From Gemmatimonadota bacterium (lineage in GTDB: Bacteria; Gemmatimonadota; Gemmatimonadetes; Gemmatimonadales; GWC2-71-9), in the NCBI GenBank assembly GCA_003221035.1, contig QHUB01000009.1, positions 1 through 64,000 of the forward strand: a stretch of 64,000 nt of DNA. Reading direction: 5' to 3'. Shown here in pieces: positions 7,632 to 15,947 of the stretch. Below the pieces are notes generated by a model. The model ran no database searches. It saw only the letters and a list, made by a program, of their open reading frames with translations, and had not been told where the DNA came from. The translations under genes and the position numbers were made by a program. The stretch's first letter is position 1. Every line of letters starts with the position of its first letter.

Positions 7632-8599
7632 CCCATCTCCCGATACCAGTTCGCGGCGCGCTTCAAGCCGGTTTCGAGATCGATCGCCGCCCGCCAGCCC
7701 GTGTCGCGGGTCAAGGCGGCGCTGCTGCACGTCCAGGCCGGGGCCAGGAATTCGTGCGCCTTGTCGGCCGACAGCAGGGTGGCGCGTCCAGCAAGATAAG
7801 CGATGGTACCGACCGTCCATAGCACGCTGCGGGCGACGGCCGGCGGCACGGGCACGATTCTCGGTCTGGTCCCGAGCGCCCGCCCGGCCGCGAGCACCAG
7901 GTCGCGGGTCGTCGTGGTGGTCGGATGCGCCGCGAAGTAGATACGGCCGGCCGCGGCGGGCGCGGTGCCTGCTGCGATCAAGGCTTGCGCCAAGTCTTCC
8001 GCGTGAATGACCGACAATTCCTGCGATCCGTCACCGAACACCGGCGCGATCCCGCGCCGGACGAACTGGAAGATCTTGAGCGTCCCGCGATCCCATTCGC
8101 CGTACACCAGGGGCGGTCGGACGATCGCCCAGGGCAGGGAAGCGGGCATTGCCCGCACGAGTACCTCGGCGGCGAGCTTGGAGCGGCCGTAGTCGGTCAC
8201 CGGCTGGGGCGGGCGCTGTTCGTCGATCGGGTGGCCTGGCGTGGTCGGCCCACCGACGGCCAGAGAGGAGACGTGCACGAACCGTCGCACCCCGGCGTCG
8301 CGCGCTGCCTCGAGGACTTTGGCGGTGCCGTCGCGGTTGGTGGCCATGAAGTCCGCGACGCCGCGCGCGGCGATTTTGCCCGCGACGTGGTACACCACGT
8401 CCGCGCCGCGACAGCCCTCGCGCAGCGCGGTTTCGTCGTCAAGGCCGCCACGCACGAGCTTGACGTCGGGACCCCATCCGAGCGTTTGCGCGAGTGCTGG
8501 ACGGCGGGCGATGACGGTGACGACATCGCCGCGCGCGCAGAGCGCCTTGACCAGGTGGGCACCGACAAATCCGGTGCCCCCGGTCACCAAGACGTTCAC
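7622..8599 (-). CDS. NAD(P)-dependent epimerase/dehydratase-type reductase (CerR-like)
   Basis: 325 residues; GTG 8599 overlaps the stop of the upstream gene (GTGA). An extended short-chain dehydrogenase: the dinucleotide motif TGGTGFVG (6-13), active-site S111/S112 in 'HVSSLAVGG', and Y137-x3-K141 in 'DYGRSK'. The C-terminal part holds a hydrophobic stretch ('SVLWTVGTIAYLAG') as in sterol/sphingolipid reductases that sit on membranes. In Caulobacter the ceramide reductase CerR belongs to this superfamily and is encoded beside serine palmitoyltransferase. Here the gene lies between an acyltransferase and a PAP2 enzyme, so reduction of an oxidised ceramide intermediate is the likely step. The symbol is withheld because the family is large. 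Confidence 0.75.
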   Translation of the reverse strand: MNVLVTGGTGFVGAHLVKALCARGDVVTVIARRPALAQTLGWGPDVKLVRGGLDDETALREGCRGADVVYHVAGKIAARGVADFMATNRDGTAKVLEAARDAGVRRFVHVSSLAVGGPTTPGHPIDEQRPPQPVTDYGRSKLAAEVLVRAMPASLPWAIVRPPLVYGEWDRGTLKIFQFVRRGIAPVFGDGSQELSVIHAEDLAQALIAAGTAPAAAGRIYFAAHPTTTTTRDLVLAAGRALGTRPRIVPVPPAVARSVLWTVGTIAYLAGRATLLSADKAHEFLAPAWTCSSAALTRDTGWRAAIDLETGLKRAANWYREMGWL

Positions 8600-9705
8600 A
8601 GCGTCTTATCGTAGACGCGGTAGGTCTTGGTGACGCGGAACCCGAGCTGGAGCGCGGCCTTGTTCATCGAGATGTTGTCCTCGAGGATCCAGCCGGCTTC
8701 GCCGCGCGGCATACCGTGCTTCACGGAGTTTTCCCACGTGCGGTGGTACAGCACCGCGTCGATCGCGCGACCGCGAAACTCCGGAATCACGCCCAGCAGC
8801 ATGACACGCGCGCGGTTGATCTTGCGCGCGTACCACAGCACTTTGAGAATGCCCGGAAACATCCGGCCGGAACGGTTATGCAACAGCGCGAGATTGAAAT
8901 CCGGGAGACTCACGGCGAATCCCACGACCTCACCGGCGCGCTCGGCGAAGATGACGAGATCGGGCACCACGATCGGTTTCAGCTGCTTGGCGAGATGGTC
9001 GATTTCGGCGTCGGTGAGCGGCACGAAGCCCCAGTTCTTCTCCCAGGCGCTGTTGTACAGCTTTTTGATCAGCTCGACTTCGTCGTCGAACCGTTTCTTG
9101 TTCAGCGTCCGAAGCGTCACGCCCGACCGCTCCATCGCTCGCTGGCCGATCTTGAGGATCCGCTCAGGCGCCTCGGCGCCGCCGCCGTCGTAGGCGAGCA
9201 GGTCCTTGGCTTTCGTGAAGCCGTAGTGCTCGTGCAGCGCTTCGTAATACGAGAAGTTGTACGGCATCATGAGCGACGGCGGCGTGCCGTCGTTCTTGAT
9301 CAGCAACCCACAGTCGTCATTGGTCGAGGGATTCATCGGGCCGCGCATCGTGTCGAAGCCCTTGGCGCGGAGCCACGCTGCGGCGGTGTCGAAGAGCGCG
9401 TTCGCCAGGGACCGATCGTTGATGGATTCAAAGAAGCCATAGAATCCCACACGGTCGTGGTGTTCCTTGTTGTGCATGTCGTTCTTGATCGCACCAATGC
9501 GTCCGACGGTCCGACCGTCAGGCCCGACCGCCAGCCAGTACTGCGCCTCGGCGTGCTCCCAGAACGGATTCTTGTCGGGTGAAAGCAGAATGCGCACGTC
9601 ACGGCGCAGCTGCGGCACCCACAACGGATCATGGCGGTAGTGATCGTACGGGAAGGCGATGAAGCGATCGAGACCGCGCCCGTCGGTGACGGGCACGATC
9701 TCCAC
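8596..9705 (-). CDS. GNAT-type acyltransferase (bacterial ceramide synthase candidate)
   Basis: 369 residues. GTG 9705 lies five bases after the stop of the upstream gene, and a G-run (GGGGG) in that gene can serve as ribosome site; no other in-frame start fits the N-terminus EIVPVTDGRGLDRFI. The C-terminal half has a GNAT core ('RVMLLGVIPEFRGRAIDAVLY', 'GWILEDNISMNKAALQLGFRVTKTYRVY'). The N-terminal half ('DPLWVPQLRRD...NPFWEHAEAQYWLA...VGRIGAIKN') is the form seen in ~370-residue acyltransferases near sphingolipid genes. In Caulobacter the N-acyltransferase bCerS is a GNAT-like protein in the same cluster as spt. Predicted to acylate 3-ketosphinganine with a long-chain acyl donor. Confidence 0.7.
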   Translation of the reverse strand: MEIVPVTDGRGLDRFIAFPYDHYRHDPLWVPQLRRDVRILLSPDKNPFWEHAEAQYWLAVGPDGRTVGRIGAIKNDMHNKEHHDRVGFYGFFESINDRSLANALFDTAAAWLRAKGFDTMRGPMNPSTNDDCGLLIKNDGTPPSLMMPYNFSYYEALHEHYGFTKAKDLLAYDGGGAEAPERILKIGQRAMERSGVTLRTLNKKRFDDEVELIKKLYNSAWEKNWGFVPLTDAEIDHLAKQLKPIVVPDLVIFAERAGEVVGFAVSLPDFNLALLHNRSGRMFPGILKVLWYARKINRARVMLLGVIPEFRGRAIDAVLYHRTWENSVKHGMPRGEAGWILEDNISMNKAALQLGFRVTKTYRVYDKTL

Positions 9706-9710
9706 TGAGG

Positions 9711-10916
9711 TCAGATAACCCCCAGCTCTTTTCCGAGGCGGCCGAAGACCTCGAGCGCGAGATCGATCTGCTCGGGTGTGTGTGTGGCCATGAGGCTGGT
9801 CCGGAGGCGGCATTGGGACGGCGGCACGGCGGGTGGAACGACGGGATTCGTGAACACGCCGGCGTCGAAGAGCTTCCGCCAGAACACAAACGTTTTTTCG
9901 AGCGGACCGATCAGGACCGGGATAATGGGTGTTTCGGTCGGACCGATGTCGAAGCCCAGCGACCGCATGCCGTCCTGCAGCCGGCGCGTGTTGCGCCAGA
10001 GCTGCTCGCGGCGCTCCGGCTCACGCTGCATCACATGCAGGGCAGCGAGCACCCCGGCCGTGTTCGCGGGCGGTAGCGCGGCGGTGAAGATCAGGGGCCG
10101 CGAATGATGGCGGAGGTAATGAATGACGGTCTCGGAACCGGCCGCGAACCCGCCAATGGATGCCAGCGATTTGGAGAAGGTCCCCACGATCAGGTCGACC
10201 TCGTCGACCAGGTCGTAATGCGCCGCTGTGCCCTCGCCGTTCGGGCCCAGCACGCCGACCGAGTGCGCGTCGTCGAGCGCCAGCGCCGCCCCGTACTTCT
10301 GACAGATCTTGAGCAGGCCAGGGACGTCGGCGATGTCGCCTTCCATGGAATAGACGCCGTCCACGATGACCATGGAGCCGGTGCCCTCGGCCAGCTTCTG
10401 CAGCTTGCGCTCGAGGCCGGCGAGGTCGCCATGGTTGAACCGCATGGTCTCCCCATGCGACATCTTGGCGCCGTCCACGATGGAGGCGTGGTCCAGCTTA
10501 TCGAGGAATACGACGTCGGTGCGGCCAATCAGGCCCGAAATAACACCGAGGTTCGCTTGATAGCCCGTTGAAAAGACGAGGCAAGATTCCTTGCCAAAGA
10601 ACTCGGCCAGCTCGGTTTCGAGCTGCTCGTGCAGATCGAGGGTGCCGTTGAGGAACCGGCTACCCGTGCACCCCGAGCCATAACGCTCGAGCGCGGCACG
10701 AGCCGCGGCTAGAACTTCGGGATGATGGGTGAGGCCGAGGTAGTTGTTCGACCCCATCATGATCCGCTCTTTGCCTTCGATGACGACGACGGTGTCTTCG
10801 GAGCGGGAGATGGGTTTGAAGTAGGGATACAGCCCCGCAGCCTGAACCTCGCGCGCCCGGGTGAAGTTCTTACACTTGTCGAACAGCGCGATATGCTGCA
10901 GAGTCTCTGTGCGCAC
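9711..10916 (-). CDS. Serine palmitoyltransferase-like PLP enzyme (alpha-oxoamine synthase)
   Basis: 401 residues from GTG 10916; first gene of the four-gene minus-strand operon. It is a fold-type I PLP enzyme of the alpha-oxoamine synthase group: 'SNNYLGLT' (56-63), H143 in 'LDHASIVDGA' (ring-stacking His), 'DDAHSVG' (D216, H218), and the PLP lysine K249 in 'GTFSKSLASIGGF'. 'GSGCTGSRFLNGT' is the substrate-loop form shared by serine palmitoyltransferase, KBL and BioF. The N-terminus 'FTRAREVQAAGLYPYFKPI' is typical of bacterial serine palmitoyltransferases rather than BioF, and the neighbours support it. The reaction would condense serine with an acyl thioester to 3-ketosphinganine. KBL or BioF are alternatives, but no threonine or biotin genes are nearby. 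Confidence 0.8.
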   Translation of the reverse strand: MRTETLQHIALFDKCKNFTRAREVQAAGLYPYFKPISRSEDTVVVIEGKERIMMGSNNYLGLTHHPEVLAAARAALERYGSGCTGSRFLNGTLDLHEQLETELAEFFGKESCLVFSTGYQANLGVISGLIGRTDVVFLDKLDHASIVDGAKMSHGETMRFNHGDLAGLERKLQKLAEGTGSMVIVDGVYSMEGDIADVPGLLKICQKYGAALALDDAHSVGVLGPNGEGTAAHYDLVDEVDLIVGTFSKSLASIGGFAAGSETVIHYLRHHSRPLIFTAALPPANTAGVLAALHVMQREPERREQLWRNTRRLQDGMRSLGFDIGPTETPIIPVLIGPLEKTFVFWRKLFDAGVFTNPVVPPAVPPSQCRLRTSLMATHTPEQIDLALEVFGRLGKELGVI

Positions 10917-11077
10917 GAAGCCTCAGTCTCTCTATGAGTAAGCGGTGGTACAGCTTAGCCCTACCGACCTGAAATGGCAAGGCTGGTGTGTGAGTCGAAC
11001 CACAGCCTTCCAAAGCCCAGGAGTAGTAGCCTAGATTGCGGCGGTTCTGTGAATTAGGCCGTTCCTTGGAGGTGAGA

Positions 11078-13627
11078 GTGGGTTTACGCGTCGTCCGAAT
11101 CGTGGGTCTTTTTGTCCTGGCAGCCGCGTTTCTCCCACATATCGCTTCCGCTCAAGATCAGCGCCATCCGCGTTGGGAAATCCCGGGTTTTGATTTCCGG
11201 CCGGACGGCGTGTGGCGCAAGAAGGGGCGTGAGGTCCGCGCCATGCGGGCACGTCTCCTCGCCACCCGCCGCTTCGCGGAGCTCGCGGCGCCCCTCATTG
11301 GTCCCGCTCCGTTACAGCTCACGCAAACCGGTGGGCCAAGCACCTCCACCACGGTGGTCTCCGGGGTGCTCACCGTGCCGGCCATCCTGTTCCGCTTTAA
11401 AGATTCGCCGACACCGGGATACTCCGCCGCCGACTACAACGCCGTCCTGTTTGCGACGACACCGCCCCCCGGCCGGCCATATACCTATCGGTCCTTTTAC
11501 AGAGAGATGTCGAACGGCTTCTTCGACATTCAGGGCGCCACGTACGGCTACGCCAATCTCGACAGCAACGAGGTCTATTACACGGGCGGCGTGAGCGCCA
11601 CCTGCGCGCAGGCGAATCCATTTGGCAACACGAGCAACTGCAACGGCTTGTTCAGCGGATTGGCGATCAGCCGGATGCAGGAGGCGTTGACGAAAGCGCT
11701 GCAGAAACTCGACGCGAGCATCGATTTCTCGCAGTATGCCGACGTGTCAACCGGCGTCGTGCCTCTCGTGCTGTTCCTGCACCAGGCAATCGGCGGAGAA
11801 TGCGGGCCGAGCTCCTCGCCGCAGAACCATCTCTGGGCGCACCGCTTTGCGCTCGCGACGCCGTACGCGACCCAGGACGACTGGCCCGGTCATGCGGGAC
11901 AGAAAGTCCAGATCAGCGACTATGTCCTGCAGCCCGCTGTCGGCGGCTCAGCCGCGTGCAACCCTTCCGAGATCATGCCGATCGGCACCGTCGCGCATGA
12001 GACGGGACACAGCTTCGGCCTGCCAGACCTGTACGACACCCAGGGTACGAGCGAGGGGGTTGGCCAGTGGAGCCTGATGGGCTCGGGAAATTTTACTTCG
12101 CCAAATAGTCCCGCGCGCATGGATGCGTGGTCGTTGAATCAGCTCGGCTGGATTACGCTGACGCCGCTGACGAGCAATGGCACGTACAGGTTTGATGCGG
12201 CGCCGTTGTCCGACACGGCGTATTACGTGAGTGTCCAGAATCCCAACACCAGAGGCGAGTACTTCCTGTTGGAGAACCGCCAGCGCCAGCAATCCGACAG
12301 CGCGATGATCCGGTACCACTGCCAGCGCTCCGGGAATCCGCCTTCGTGCGGCGGCGGACTCCTGATCTGGCACGTCGACGGTGCGAAGCTGGGGCAGGGT
12401 GGTAACGCGCTGAACTCGGGGGCGATTCATGCTCTCGAGCTGATGCAGGCCGACGGCTTCGGCAATCTCGATGCGAATTCGTCATCGGCCAATACGTGTT
12501 CCGGAGCGCCCGTCGACGGATGCTCGGATCGCGGCGACGCCGGCGATCCGTACCCCGGGGCGCACGGGAACACCGCGTTCATCTATCGGACCATTCCCGC
12601 GTCGCTCAAGAATCTCGACCAATCGTTTACCGGCGTCGCGATCGATTCCATCAGGCAAATCGTCACGGATGGGACGATGTCGTTCCGGTTGCGGTTCGGC
12701 ACCTTGACGGCTGCGAAGGGCAGTGACACGTCAGCGACGATTCAATTCGACGGATCGCCGTACAACGTCTTTCGCGATCTGCTCGACGAAGGATCGAGCC
12801 ATACGGTGGGATTCACCGACAACCAGCTCGCCGGAAATGCGCGGACGCGGTTCCACTTCGCGTCCTGGTCTGACGGAGGGGCGAAGGATCATACCGTCGT
12901 CGGCAGCCTCTCCGGCGGAACGCTGACGGCGACGCTCACGCGCGACTTCAAGTTGATTGCGACGTCGACCACGGGCGGACGGGTCACCGCGGACACAACG
13001 GTCAACCTGGCGGGCGACTTTATTCCCGAAAACCGGACCGTCACCCTGACTCCCATCGATACGAGTCTCGGGTTCTGCGGCTGGACCGGCGATTCCACGA
13101 CCACGGACTCGATCCTCGCGGTTGGCATGCAGCGGCCCTACACACTGGTCGCCAACTTCGGATCCGCGGCGACGATCACTTCCGCACCTGCGCGCCCGAA
13201 CGGCGTCATGGGCGCCGCCTACGCCGATACGTTGCGCATCTCCGGCGGAGGAGGCGTCATGACGTGGAGCGTGACGGCCGGTGGCTTACCCGCGGGCGTC
13301 ACCCTTTCATCCAACGGGAGGCTCTCGGGATACCCGCAGGAGACCGGCGCCTTCAATTTCACCGCCACCGTCGTCTCGTGCAGTACGGCGAGCAAGGCGT
13401 TCAGCCTCTCGGTCACGGCGCCGACACTCGCCACGGCTGACGTGGTGACACAATTACTGGGCCCTACCGCGCCACTCACGGCCGATCAGGTGCGCTATCT
13501 CGATTTCCTGGGGAATAACAACGGCGGCTTCGACGTCGGCGACTTTCTGGCGTGGGTCAAGGCGACCGGTGCGCCGTTGAGCCCTGCAATGCTACAAGCG
13601 GCTCAGCGGAAAGGAGGCCGGCGATGA
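11078..13627 (+). CDS. Secreted M6-family metalloprotease with Ig-like and dockerin-like C-terminal modules
   Basis: 849 residues. GTG 11078 is chosen because GGAGGTGA lies just before it and a signal peptide follows (LFVLAAAFLPHIASAQ). After a short pro-region, residues ~95-560 form an immune-inhibitor-A-like M6 protease with the zinc motif HETGHSFGLPD (307-317). A beta-rich region follows (~565-700, containing 'GFCGWTGDS' and 'YTLVANFGSAATI'), then a putative-Ig (He_PIG) domain 'GLPAGVTLSSNGRLSGYPQE' (~705-785). The last ~60 residues form a dockerin-like module with a degenerate EF loop N813-N-N-G-G-F-D-V-G-D822. The stop overlaps the start of a small lipoprotein (ATGA). Likely an extracellular protease held at the cell surface through the C-terminal module. 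Confidence 0.85.
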   Translation: MGLRVVRIVGLFVLAAAFLPHIASAQDQRHPRWEIPGFDFRPDGVWRKKGREVRAMRARLLATRRFAELAAPLIGPAPLQLTQTGGPSTSTTVVSGVLTVPAILFRFKDSPTPGYSAADYNAVLFATTPPPGRPYTYRSFYREMSNGFFDIQGATYGYANLDSNEVYYTGGVSATCAQANPFGNTSNCNGLFSGLAISRMQEALTKALQKLDASIDFSQYADVSTGVVPLVLFLHQAIGGECGPSSSPQNHLWAHRFALATPYATQDDWPGHAGQKVQISDYVLQPAVGGSAACNPSEIMPIGTVAHETGHSFGLPDLYDTQGTSEGVGQWSLMGSGNFTSPNSPARMDAWSLNQLGWITLTPLTSNGTYRFDAAPLSDTAYYVSVQNPNTRGEYFLLENRQRQQSDSAMIRYHCQRSGNPPSCGGGLLIWHVDGAKLGQGGNALNSGAIHALELMQADGFGNLDANSSSANTCSGAPVDGCSDRGDAGDPYPGAHGNTAFIYRTIPASLKNLDQSFTGVAIDSIRQIVTDGTMSFRLRFGTLTAAKGSDTSATIQFDGSPYNVFRDLLDEGSSHTVGFTDNQLAGNARTRFHFASWSDGGAKDHTVVGSLSGGTLTATLTRDFKLIATSTTGGRVTADTTVNLAGDFIPENRTVTLTPIDTSLGFCGWTGDSTTTDSILAVGMQRPYTLVANFGSAATITSAPARPNGVMGAAYADTLRISGGGGVMTWSVTAGGLPAGVTLSSNGRLSGYPQETGAFNFTATVVSCSTASKAFSLSVTAPTLATADVVTQLLGPTAPLTADQVRYLDFLGNNNGGFDVGDFLAWVKATGAPLSPAMLQAAQRKGGRR

Positions 13628-14034
13628 AACGGCTCCTTGGGCTGACGCTGCTGGTTGCGCTCATCGCGACCGGCATGAGTTGCGGCGACAACGGCTCACC
13701 AGGAGGACCATCCGGTCCCGGGGACCTCCAGGTCCGGCTGACTGCGCCGATCGGCGCGCTCGATTCCGCCATCGAATTCACAATTGCGGGACCGGCACCG
13801 CTGACCCGCGTCACCGCCGGAGCCGGCCTGCGACTCTTTCAGGAACCGTTGGGCGGCTCGTCGACCAATTTCGCCCTCATCGGGCCGCTCACCAACGGCG
13901 CGGTGATCCTGACCATCGGTGTGCAGGATCTTGCCGTGCTCAGCCAGTACCACGGCACCATCACGGGCGTCGCGATGCCGAACTACCAGCTGCGGACTTT
14001 GACGGGCGGATACGCGCTGGCGCTGACGCGCTAG
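13624..14034 (+). CDS. Small lipoprotein, cohesin-like fold suspected
   Basis: 136 residues; ATG 13624 overlaps the protease stop by four bases, so the two are translationally coupled. Signal MKRLLGLTLLVALIATGMSC gives acceptor Cys20, followed by a Gly/Pro linker (GDNGSPGGPSGPGD). The remaining ~100 residues are predicted beta strands ('LQVRLTAP', 'AIEFTIAGPAPLTRVTA', 'TNFALIGPLTNGAVILTIGV'). It is clearly related to the lipoprotein at 15540-15947, which is likewise coupled to a protein with the same dockerin-like C-terminus. The strand pattern resembles cohesin modules, but this is inference. It would face the surface or periplasm and could bind the preceding protease. Confidence 0.75.
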   Translation: MKRLLGLTLLVALIATGMSCGDNGSPGGPSGPGDLQVRLTAPIGALDSAIEFTIAGPAPLTRVTAGAGLRLFQEPLGGSSTNFALIGPLTNGAVILTIGVQDLAVLSQYHGTITGVAMPNYQLRTLTGGYALALTR

Positions 14035-14396
14035 TCGCCCGCCTCTGCAGCAGCCTCCGGGCTTTGTTGCCACACCTGCATCAGCGCCTCCTCGAGACGG
14101 CGCTTCAAGTCATGATACAGCGCGAGGAGACGCCGGCACTCGTCGGTGAGGGTCGTCGCACCTCCCCCCGGCCCACCGGCGCGGGACACGACGATCGGCC
14201 GGCCGAGGGCCTGCTCCATTTGCTGAATCGCGCTCCAAGCGGTCCGATAGCTGATGCCGGCCTCGGACGCCGCGTCCTTGATCGAGCGTACTCGCTCGAC
14301 GGCGTCGAGCAGACGGGCCTCGCGTTCACCGATCAGCGAGACGCCGCGCCGCGAGAGCGTGACGACCGCGTGAGGGACCAGTTCCGGAAACTGCAT
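14031..14396 (-). CDS. ModE N-terminal-domain transcriptional regulator (LysR-type HTH)
   Basis: 121 residues from ATG 14396 with an AGGAGGA ribosome site. It matches the winged-helix DNA-binding domain of ModE: 'RLLDAVERVRSIKDAASEAGISYRTAWSAIQQMEQALGRPIVVSRAGGPGGGATTLT' in outline (helix-turn-helix at about residues 40-60, Gly-rich wing at 72-79). The C-terminal molybdate-sensing (TOBE/Mop) domains of full ModE are missing, as in many short homologues. It follows the tungstate-binding protein by 8 bases and probably regulates that pair. It is convergent with the lipoprotein gene: stops overlap on CTAG. Confidence 0.8.
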   Translation of the reverse strand: MQFPELVPHAVVTLSRRGVSLIGEREARLLDAVERVRSIKDAASEAGISYRTAWSAIQQMEQALGRPIVVSRAGGPGGGATTLTDECRRLLALYHDLKRRLEEALMQVWQQSPEAAAEAGD

Positions 14397-14404
14397 AGCT
14401 CCTC

Positions 14405-15241
14405 CTACCGTTCAGCACGCGCGACCACGGATGGCACGACGCATCCACCGGGCGACGACTGAAATGCCGTCACGCCGCCAGGCAGGCGTTTGGCGAGCAG
14501 CCGCGCGCGCCACTCCTCGAGCGCCCACCGGCTGAATCGCGTCGCCTCCCTGCCGCTGTCCTCCGATGCCGAACGAATCACGTATAACGTATATGGGTTG
14601 CCGAGCGCACTGTCGGCAGTGAAGAGCACTTTCAAATCGACTCCTGCGAGTCGCGTAAAGGTCGGCAGGTCGGCCAGCGCATAGGCAGACCGCTCGTCGG
14701 CGATGCGGAGCGTGGCCGCCTGATCGCCTCCGGCCTCCACATACCAGTGATCCTGCGTTCCAGGCGTTCCGACGCCCGCCGCCTTCCACAGCGAGAGTTC
14801 CTTCAGGTGTGTGCCGGACGAATCGGCGCGCGAGATGAACAGCGCGCGTCGCGTGGCGATTCGGTGAAACGCATCGGCCGCCGACGTCGCCTGACGTACC
14901 TGCGCCGCATCAGCGGCTGGGCCGACGATCGCAAACGCGCTGGCGACGAACGGGCACCGCAACGCCGCATGGCCGGGATCGACCAGCAGACGCTGCTCGA
15001 GCGCCGGGGCGTGTGTAATGACGACGTCGAGATCTCCGGCTGCCGCCGAACGCAAAATGGCGCCCGACGACCCCACGACGACTCGCACAGCGACGGGAGA
15101 GTGCAGTGAGTCGAGTAGCGCGAGCGCGCCGGATTGATCGACCGTCGTCGTCGTGCCGAGGCGCAGCGGCTCTGCTTGCGTGCCGCGCGTACAGCAAGTT
15201 TGCGCGGCGCAAATGAAGGCCAAGACCAACGTAGGACGCAT
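14405..15241 (-). CDS. Tungstate/molybdate ABC transporter substrate-binding protein (TupA-like), orphan
   Basis: 278 residues from ATG 15241. Signal peptide MRPTLVLAFICAAQTCC with possible lipobox (Cys16 or Cys17). The mature start 'PLRLGTTTTVDQSGALALLDSL' is the oxyanion-binding signature of TupA/WtpA proteins; later motifs 'VVVGSSGAILRSAAAGDLDVVITHAP', 'FISRADSSGTHLKELSLWK' and 'NPYTLYVIRS' are also typical. No TupB permease or TupC ATPase gene is nearby, so it must work with components encoded elsewhere or act as a sensor or scavenger. It forms an operon with the ModE-type regulator; an inverted repeat overlaps its ribosome site. Confidence 0.85.
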   Translation of the reverse strand: MRPTLVLAFICAAQTCCTRGTQAEPLRLGTTTTVDQSGALALLDSLHSPVAVRVVVGSSGAILRSAAAGDLDVVITHAPALEQRLLVDPGHAALRCPFVASAFAIVGPAADAAQVRQATSAADAFHRIATRRALFISRADSSGTHLKELSLWKAAGVGTPGTQDHWYVEAGGDQAATLRIADERSAYALADLPTFTRLAGVDLKVLFTADSALGNPYTLYVIRSASEDSGREATRFSRWALEEWRARLLAKRLPGGVTAFQSSPGGCVVPSVVARAER

Positions 15242-15242
15242 G

Positions 15243-15265
15243 ATCGCTATTCTCCCCCTAGCGGT
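15243..15265 (-). promoter_or_regulatory. Candidate ModE-type operator over the tupA-like ribosome site
   Basis: ATCGCTA (15243-15249), 9 bases, TAGCGGT (15259-15265): an inverted repeat with half-sites like the ModE box (ATCGCTAT...). It covers the GGGGGAG ribosome site and ends one base before the ATG of the tungstate-binding gene, whose partner gene encodes a ModE-type protein. Binding there would repress the operon. Confidence 0.5.
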
Positions 15266-15428
15266 ATACCCGAAAAGCGAATTCGTTCCAATCGTTCTTC
15301 GGGGCGTGTTGCAGCGCGGCAACAGGAGTGTTACTACCACACAGTCGAATTGATGACCCACGCGATATGAGCGCCAATACCATTCCCTAACATCCGTCGT
15401 GTCTCTATTTTCGTGGCGGGTCTCGCCG

Positions 15429-15501
15429 GGGGCGGTAGCTCAGTTGGGAGAGCACCTGGTTTGCAACCAGGGGGTCGTGGGTTCGAATCCCATCCGCTCC
15501 A
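15429..15501 (+). tRNA. tRNA-Ala (anticodon UGC)
   Basis: 73 bases folding into a standard cloverleaf: acceptor GGGGCGG/CCGCTCC including the G3-U70 pair that marks alanine tRNAs, D stem GCTC/GAGC, anticodon stem CCTGG/CCAGG with loop TTTGCAA, T arm with GGTTCGAAT-type loop, discriminator A. CCA is not encoded in full. Confidence 0.97.
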
Positions 15502-15539
15502 TGTAACCGCTGGTGCAAGTGTTGCGGTGCTATAGCACC

Positions 15540-15947
15540 GTGAAGCCTCTCGCAAAGCTCTGCCTGCCACTCGCCGCCATGGCCAGTCTCGCCGGCTGCG
15601 GCGAGCCTCCACCGAGCGCGACCCAGTCGGCCACGATCACGCTCGTGGTTTCTCTCGTTACGCCTCACGCCGATGACGGCGCGCTGATTCTCACGATCAC
15701 GGGACCCGACCTCGAGTCGGTCGTGACCACCCCGTATGTGGCGTATGCGCGCGCGACGGGGTCAGGCACATTGCGTATCACCGTCGTGGGCGATCTGGTC
15801 GCCGGTCCGGTCGTGACGCTGCGGCTCAGCGTGCCCCATGACGCGGCGGCCTACGCCGGAACCGTGGAGCAAGTCGCGCAACGGACGGACACGCTCCGCG
15901 ACGCGCTCACGGGTTATGGTCTGACCATCGCACCGGCAGCGCCGTGA
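15540..15947 (+). CDS. Small lipoprotein, paralogue of the 13624 gene (cohesin-like fold suspected)
   Basis: 135 residues. Start taken at GTG 15540, which gives a good lipoprotein signal (VKPLAKLCLPLAAMASLAGC, acceptor Cys20); a GTG at 15513 would lengthen it without benefit. A perfect hairpin GGTGC-TATA-GCACC ends at the start codon and could affect translation. The mature part ('TITLVVSLVTPHADDGALILTITGPDLESVVTT', 'GTLRITVVGDLVAGPVVTLRLSVP' in outline) aligns with the lipoprotein at 13624-14034, including spacing and C-terminal 'LRDALTGYGLTI' versus 'LRTLTGGYALAL'. Its stop overlaps the GTG of the next gene, which again carries a dockerin-like tail. Likely a surface receptor or anchor for that protein. 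Confidence 0.75.
   Translation: MKPLAKLCLPLAAMASLAGCGEPPPSATQSATITLVVSLVTPHADDGALILTITGPDLESVVTTPYVAYARATGSGTLRITVVGDLVAGPVVTLRLSVPHDAAAYAGTVEQVAQRTDTLRDALTGYGLTIAPAAP

Noticed and set aside
10975-11015. Hairpin AAGGCTG...CAGCCTT between the oxoamine synthase and protease genes
   Set aside because: Stem is short and bulged, without T-run; it lies upstream of both divergent genes, so it is not a terminator, and no regulatory role can be supported.
15242-15428. Molybdenum/tungsten cofactor riboswitch before the tungstate-binding gene
   Set aside because: I could not build the conserved multi-stem structure; the short ModE-like box explains regulation better.
15429-15501. tRNA-Ala as attachment site of a genomic island
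   Set aside because: No integrase, no duplicated tRNA 3' end and no composition change on either side.
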